A DNA stretch of 9,904 nt. Origin: CANJQJ01 sp964383565. GTDB lineage: Bacteria > Pseudomonadota > Alphaproteobacteria > Sphingomonadales > Sphingomonadaceae. The notes beneath the pieces are model-generated. The model was not told the origin of the DNA. It was given only the letters and a program-made list of their open reading frames with translations, and made no database searches. Below are positions 6,550-9,904 of this stretch, piece by piece. Position numbers and translations under genes: made by a program. The stretch spans positions 1 through 9,904 of the forward strand of contig CAYLIK010000119.1 of the NCBI GenBank assembly GCA_964383565.1. The letters run 5' to 3'. Position 1 is the first letter of the stretch. Each line of letters starts with the position of its first letter.

Positions 6550-7115
6550 TCTGCCTCCGCCAGCGGCCGCAGCGGCACGCCGTCATATTCAAAAGGACTG
6601 TCGAAATCCGCGAAGCTCGGCATCGCGGCGTCTTTATCCGAGACGACTGGCGCGCGTCCGTCGAGCGGCCAGGGGAGGGCGAGCGTCTCATCGTCCCAGC
6701 GCACGCCGCCATCGCTCGGCGCATCATAATAAGCGTCGACCTTGTAGGCGACCTCGGTATCGTCTTCGAGCGTCACGAACCCGTGCAGGAAACCGGCAGG
6801 CATGAACAGTTGCCGACGATTTTCGGCTGAAAGCGTGTCGGCCACCCATTGCCCATAGGTCGGGGAACCACGGCGCGCATCGACCGCCACGTCCCAGATG
6901 CTGCCGCGCACGCAGCGCACCAGCTTGGCCTGCGCGAAGGGAGGCCGCTGGAAATGCAGACCGCGTATTGTGCCGGCATGGCGCGAATAGCTCTGATTAT
7001 CCTGGCAGAAAACGGTATTAATCCCCGCCTCGGCGGTGCGTGCCTGATGATAGGTCTCGCTGAACCAGCCGCGTGCGTCACCGAAAGCGCGAGGAACCAA
7101 CGAAATGACAGCCAC
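6546..7115 (-). CDS. rmlC: dTDP-4-dehydrorhamnose 3,5-epimerase
   Basis: 189 residues from GTG, a normal RmlC length. The cupin enzyme inverts C3 and C5 of dTDP-4-keto-6-deoxyglucose. Signatures are FGDARGWFSETY (11-22), CQDNQSYS (37-44), RGLHFQ (51-56, with the expected catalytic His54), GSIWDVAVD (71-79), FMPAGFLHGF (104-113) and a YY at 129-130 where the family acid Tyr is expected, then SDKD (159-162). No ATG fits. Either GTG 7115 or TTG 7118 is the start; GGGAG (7126-7122) is six bases from the GTG and only three from the TTG, so the GTG is preferred. It is the first gene of the rmlCBDA operon, transcribed from the region shared with the transporter. Gene order CBDA differs from the ACBD order reported for sphingan clusters. 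Confidence 0.95.
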   Translation of the reverse strand: MAVISLVPRAFGDARGWFSETYHQARTAEAGINTVFCQDNQSYSRHAGTIRGLHFQRPPFAQAKLVRCVRGSIWDVAVDARRGSPTYGQWVADTLSAENRRQLFMPAGFLHGFVTLEDDTEVAYKVDAYYDAPSDGGVRWDDETLALPWPLDGRAPVVSDKDAAMPSFADFDSPFEYDGVPLRPLAEAE

Positions 7116-7121
7116 CAATAT

Positions 7122-7126
7122 CTCCC
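7122..7126 (-). promoter_or_regulatory. Ribosome binding site that decides the rmlC start
   Basis: GGGAG on the minus strand, six bases before GTG 7115 and three before TTG 7118. The spacing favours the GTG. Confidence 0.5.
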
Positions 7127-7273
7127 GCAGGTGCGAACGGCGGGCGTCATAGCCGCAATTCCTTGCAAATTCCTACTCGAATCTATGATTGAGACATGTG
7201 ATTAACGCCTCAACCTCGCTATGGGGTGATTGGTCGCATGCACATGGACTGGGCAGGCAGGGGTTGCCTTTTG

Positions 7274-7281
7274 TTAACCAT
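7274..7281 (+). promoter_or_regulatory. TTAACCAT box upstream of the type I transporter
   Basis: An exact TTAACCAT, 44 bases before the GTG at 7326. It is the left half of an inverted pair with GGTTAC at 7286-7291. The match to the CtrA half-site and its closeness to the start make it the best candidate operator in the window; CtrA binding itself is inference. Confidence 0.35.
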
Positions 7282-7325
7282 CTCCGGTTACCACAAAGGG
7301 CAGTTCAGTTTGTTCAGAAAGTTGC

Positions 7326-9527
7326 GTGCAAATGTATTTTCCTGGGGACGATAAAGAGCCTTTGAGCGAGCTGGAGCCTGATCCCAATTGGCAAAGTGAA
7401 GACCCGATTCAGGACGCGGATTCGGGGCTGGTTGCGCTTGCCGCGATCCTCGCAATTTACGGAATCCCGGTCGATCCCGAGCAGATGCGCCATGATCTTG
7501 GTCATGATAACCCAGTCGACCAGAACGACCTGCTGCGTCTTGCGAAGCTCCACAAGGGCGTCCGGGTCAAACATCTCAAAGATCAGCATGGCCGGCTGAC
7601 CAATCTGCCGCTGCCCGCGATCGGCAAGGGGCCGCAGGGCTGGTTCCTGATCGGTCGTCTCGTCGATGACGGCGTTCTCATCCAGTTCCCGAATCAGCCG
7701 ATTCGCAAGGTCGATCGCGATGGGCTCGATGCCCTGTGGTCGGGCGAGCTGATCCTTATGACGATCCGCGAGACGGCTGGTGGACTCAACCAGTTCGATA
7801 TCCGCTGGTTCATTCCACAGATCGTTCGCTATCGTCGCCTGATCGGTGAGATGCTGCTGATCACCTTGGCGCTGAACCTGCTAGCGCTTGCGGCGCCGCT
7901 GCTGTTCCAGAACGTGATCGACAAGGTGCTGGTGCACCATACATTGTCGACGCTGAATGTCCTGGCGTTCGGATTCGTTGCGATTTCGCTTTGGGAAGTA
8001 GCGTTCGGATGGCTGCGCACGCGGCTTTTCTCGGAAACAAGCCAGAAGATCGATGTCGAGCTTGGCGCGCGACTGTTCCGGCACCTGCTGATGCTGCCGC
8101 TCTCCTATTTCGAGAAACGCCGCGTGGGTGACACGGTCACTCGCGTCCGCCAGCTTGAGACCATCCGTGAATTCCTGACCAACGCCTCTTTGAGCGTGCT
8201 CGTCGATCCGGCCTTCGCGCTCATCTTCCTCGTTGCAATGTGGATTTATTCGCCGGCCCTGTTCTGGATCGCGATCATCAGCATCGTTGGTTACGTCATC
8301 GTTTCACAGCTCGTCACCGCGCCGATGCGCCACCGCCTCGATGAGAAGTTCGAACGCAGCGCCGCCAGCAACGCCCTGCTCGTCGAAAGCATCAGTGGCA
8401 TCCAGACGGTCAAGGCGGCCGCGGTCGAGCCGCAATGGCAGGATCGCTGGGAGCGCCAGCTGGCCGCATACAGCGCCGCCAACCAGCGCGTTATCAACCT
8501 CGGCAACACTGGCAGCCAGGCGGTGCAGCTGATCTCCAAGCTGACCTTCGCGGCGATCCTCTTCTTCGGCGCCAAGGAAGTGATCGCAGGAAATATGACG
8601 GTGGGCGCGCTCGTCGCGTTCAATATGTTCGCACAGCATGTGACCGGCCCGGTACTCCGGCTCGCGCAGCTCTGGCAGGATTTCCAGCAGGTCCGTCTCT
8701 CGATCGATCGGCTGGGTGACGTACTCAACGCCACGCCGGAACCGCGCAGCCCGAGCAGCGTGACGCTGCCCAGCGTGCGGGGCGGTATCACCTTCGAGAA
8801 TGTCAACTTCCGCTATGGCGAAAGCGGGCCGTGGACACTCGATGACATCAGCATCGATCTCGAACCCGGCACGATGCTTGGCATCGTCGGCAGCTCGGGT
8901 TCGGGCAAGTCGACGCTGACCAAGCTGTTGCAGCGGCTTTACGTCCCGCATTCGGGCCGGATCGCGATCGACGGGATCGATATTTCGCAGATGGATCCGC
9001 TGTGGTTGCGCCGTCAGATCGGCGTGGTGCTGCAGGAAAATCTGCTGTTCAACCGTTCGATCCGCGAGAATATCGCGCTGGTCAATCCGGCGATGCCGCT
9101 CGATCGCGTGATGATGGCGGCGGATATGGCCGGCGCGCACAACTTCATCGTGTCGATGCCGCAGGGCTATGACACGCCGATCGTTGAGCGCGGCGCCAAC
9201 CTTTCTGGCGGGCAGCGGCAGCGCATCGCGATCGCCCGCGCGCTGGTGACAAGCCCACGCATCCTGATCTTTGACGAGGCGACCTCGGCGCTCGACGCCG
9301 AGAGCGAGGAGATCATCCAGCGTAACCTGAAGGATATGGCGGTCGGCCGCACCATGCTGATCATCGCGCATCGTTTGTCGGCGATCCGGCAGTGCGACAC
9401 GATCATCGCCATGGAGCGCGGCAAGATAGTCGAAACCGGCACCCATGCCGAGCTCCTCCAGCTCCAGGGCCGCTACGCCGACCTCCATCGCCGACAGCTT
9501 GGCGATCATCGGGAGATCGCGGCATGA
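7326..9527 (+). CDS. Type I secretion ABC transporter with C39-like domain (AtrD/HlyB/LapB-like)
   Basis: 733 residues, a normal length for HlyB-type exporters. Residues about 20-150 form a C39-like domain. Where a bacteriocin-type peptidase has Asp-Cys-Gly this protein has D32-S33-G34, and where the catalytic His is expected it has Trp106 (GWFLIG), so it should bind cargo without cleaving it. Six membrane helices lie between about 171 and 445. The ATPase domain has Walker A GSSGSGKST (522-530), Q-loop Q570, signature LSGGQ (626-630), Walker B ILIFDEATSALD (646-657, catalytic E651) and H682. It works in the inner membrane with an HlyD adaptor and an outer-membrane TolC-type channel (not in window) to export a protein with a C-terminal signal. 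GTG 7326 is used; ATG 7332 would remove two residues, and AGAAAG (7316-7321) serves either weakly. It resembles AtrD of sphingan clusters by type and context. Confidence 0.93.
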   Translation: MQMYFPGDDKEPLSELEPDPNWQSEDPIQDADSGLVALAAILAIYGIPVDPEQMRHDLGHDNPVDQNDLLRLAKLHKGVRVKHLKDQHGRLTNLPLPAIGKGPQGWFLIGRLVDDGVLIQFPNQPIRKVDRDGLDALWSGELILMTIRETAGGLNQFDIRWFIPQIVRYRRLIGEMLLITLALNLLALAAPLLFQNVIDKVLVHHTLSTLNVLAFGFVAISLWEVAFGWLRTRLFSETSQKIDVELGARLFRHLLMLPLSYFEKRRVGDTVTRVRQLETIREFLTNASLSVLVDPAFALIFLVAMWIYSPALFWIAIISIVGYVIVSQLVTAPMRHRLDEKFERSAASNALLVESISGIQTVKAAAVEPQWQDRWERQLAAYSAANQRVINLGNTGSQAVQLISKLTFAAILFFGAKEVIAGNMTVGALVAFNMFAQHVTGPVLRLAQLWQDFQQVRLSIDRLGDVLNATPEPRSPSSVTLPSVRGGITFENVNFRYGESGPWTLDDISIDLEPGTMLGIVGSSGSGKSTLTKLLQRLYVPHSGRIAIDGIDISQMDPLWLRRQIGVVLQENLLFNRSIRENIALVNPAMPLDRVMMAADMAGAHNFIVSMPQGYDTPIVERGANLSGGQRQRIAIARALVTSPRILIFDEATSALDAESEEIIQRNLKDMAVGRTMLIIAHRLSAIRQCDTIIAMERGKIVETGTHAELLQLQGRYADLHRRQLGDHREIAA
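9511..9515 (+). promoter_or_regulatory. Ribosome binding site of the HlyD-type gene
   Basis: GGGAG inside the end of the transporter gene, eight bases before the ATG at 9524. It supports that start and coupled translation. Confidence 0.5.
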
Positions 9528-9904
9528 GCGGGGGCGTCGCGGGGCATCTCGTCGTCGTCAAGCAGGCGCTGGCGGCAGAAAAGGCGCGTGCCAAACGGAT
9601 CGTCCAGGTTCACGAGACCGGCTTCCTTCCAGCCGCGCTCGAGGTTGTCGAAAAGCCCGTCTCGCCGACATCGCGCGTCACCGCTTGGGTGCTGCTCGCC
9701 GGCATGGTGCTGATGCTGTTGTGGCTGTTGCTGGGTCGGATCGACATCGTCGCGACCGCGCCGGGCAAGATCATCCCGGCCGAAAATGTGAAGCTGATCC
9801 AGCCTGCCGATACCGGCGTGGTCCGTGAAATCCTCGTCCATGATGGCGACAGGGTGAAGAAGGGGCAGCCGCTAGTCATACTCGATCAGACTGCATCGAC
9901 TGCG
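9524..9904 (+). CDS. HlyD-family membrane fusion protein of type I secretion (C-terminus beyond window)
   Basis: The first 127 residues are present and open at the window edge. A cytoplasmic stretch of about 50 residues (VETGFLPAALE-like HETGFLPAALEVVEKP, 30-45) precedes one transmembrane helix at about 52-71. Then comes the periplasmic start GRIDIVATAPGKIIPAENVK (71-90) and a lipoyl-like half-motif: GVVREILVHDGDRVKKGQPL (98-117) ending in LD at 120-121. This is the classic N-terminal pattern of HlyD/LapC/PrsE adaptors, which bridge the ABC transporter and the outer-membrane channel. The ATG overlaps the transporter's TGA by four bases, so the pair is one operon. It resembles AtrB of sphingan clusters by position; that name is inference. 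Confidence 0.93.
   Translation, partial: MSGGVAGHLVVVKQALAAEKARAKRIVQVHETGFLPAALEVVEKPVSPTSRVTAWVLLAGMVLMLLWLLLGRIDIVATAPGKIIPAENVKLIQPADTGVVREILVHDGDRVKKGQPLVILDQTASTA

Larger units (their letters stand above)
7116..7325. promoter_or_regulatory. Divergent regulatory region between rmlC and the type I transporter
   Basis: About 210 bases must hold the promoters of the minus-strand rml operon and the plus-strand export genes. On the minus strand a TTGAGG at 7214-7209 and CATAGA near 7188 form a poor promoter with too wide a spacer, so no clear sigma-70 site is called. Near the transporter, GTTAACC (7273-7279) and GGTTACC (7286-7292) form a 7-base inverted repeat with one mismatch and a six-base spacer. 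GTTCAG occurs twice close to the start (7303-7308, 7312-7317). No leader peptide or riboswitch is recognised. Confidence 0.45.

Noticed and set aside
8304..9509. 401-residue minus-strand frame opposite the ABC transporter
   Set aside because: It is a shadow of the transporter's GC-rich codons and has no domain; the plus strand has every ABC motif intact.

Overview
The window looks like part of a chromosome from an alphaproteobacterium, most likely a sphingomonad. The base composition is GC-rich with GC-ending codons, neighbouring genes overlap by the 4-base ATGA/GTGA pattern, and a complete dTDP-L-rhamnose gene set sits beside a type I secretion ABC transporter and its HlyD-type adaptor. That pairing is known from sphingan (gellan-type) exopolysaccharide clusters of Sphingomonas, where the genes are called rhs/rml and atrD/atrB. 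The genus is inferred; no rRNA or taxonomic marker is present.

Layout. (1) 1-1118, minus: the N-terminal 372 residues of a right-handed beta-helix protein resembling polysaccharide lyases or epimerases. It has no Sec signal and ends at the window edge in a Thr-Pro linker encoded by a hexamer repeat. (2) 1119-2040: about 920 bases without a credible gene, visibly richer in A+T than its surroundings. It carries many palindromes, a strong hairpin and repeated TTAACC boxes. (3) 2041-3725, plus: a two-gene unit of a membrane-anchored family 2 glycosyltransferase (GtrB/ArnC/DPM1-like) and a SAM-dependent methyltransferase. (4) 3726-7115, minus: rmlC-rmlB-rmlD-rmlA, each overlapping the next by four bases. 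Its last stop codon abuts the methyltransferase stop with no base between them. (5) 7116-7325: a divergent regulatory region. (6) 7326-9904, plus: a type I secretion ABC transporter with a catalytically dead C39-like N-terminal domain, overlapping by four bases with an HlyD-family membrane fusion protein cut by the window edge.

How the parts may work together (inference). The rml operon makes dTDP-L-rhamnose for a rhamnose-containing polysaccharide. The glycosyltransferase/methyltransferase pair probably makes or decorates a lipid-linked sugar. The ABC/HlyD pair is a type I exporter, and the signal-less beta-helix protein is a natural candidate for its cargo, possibly a polysaccharide-binding or polysaccharide-cleaving surface protein. 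TTAACC boxes, including exact copies of the CtrA half-site TTAACCAT, lie in the non-coding region ahead of the beta-helix and glycosyltransferase genes and in front of the transporter. They suggest shared cell-cycle-linked control, which is untested.
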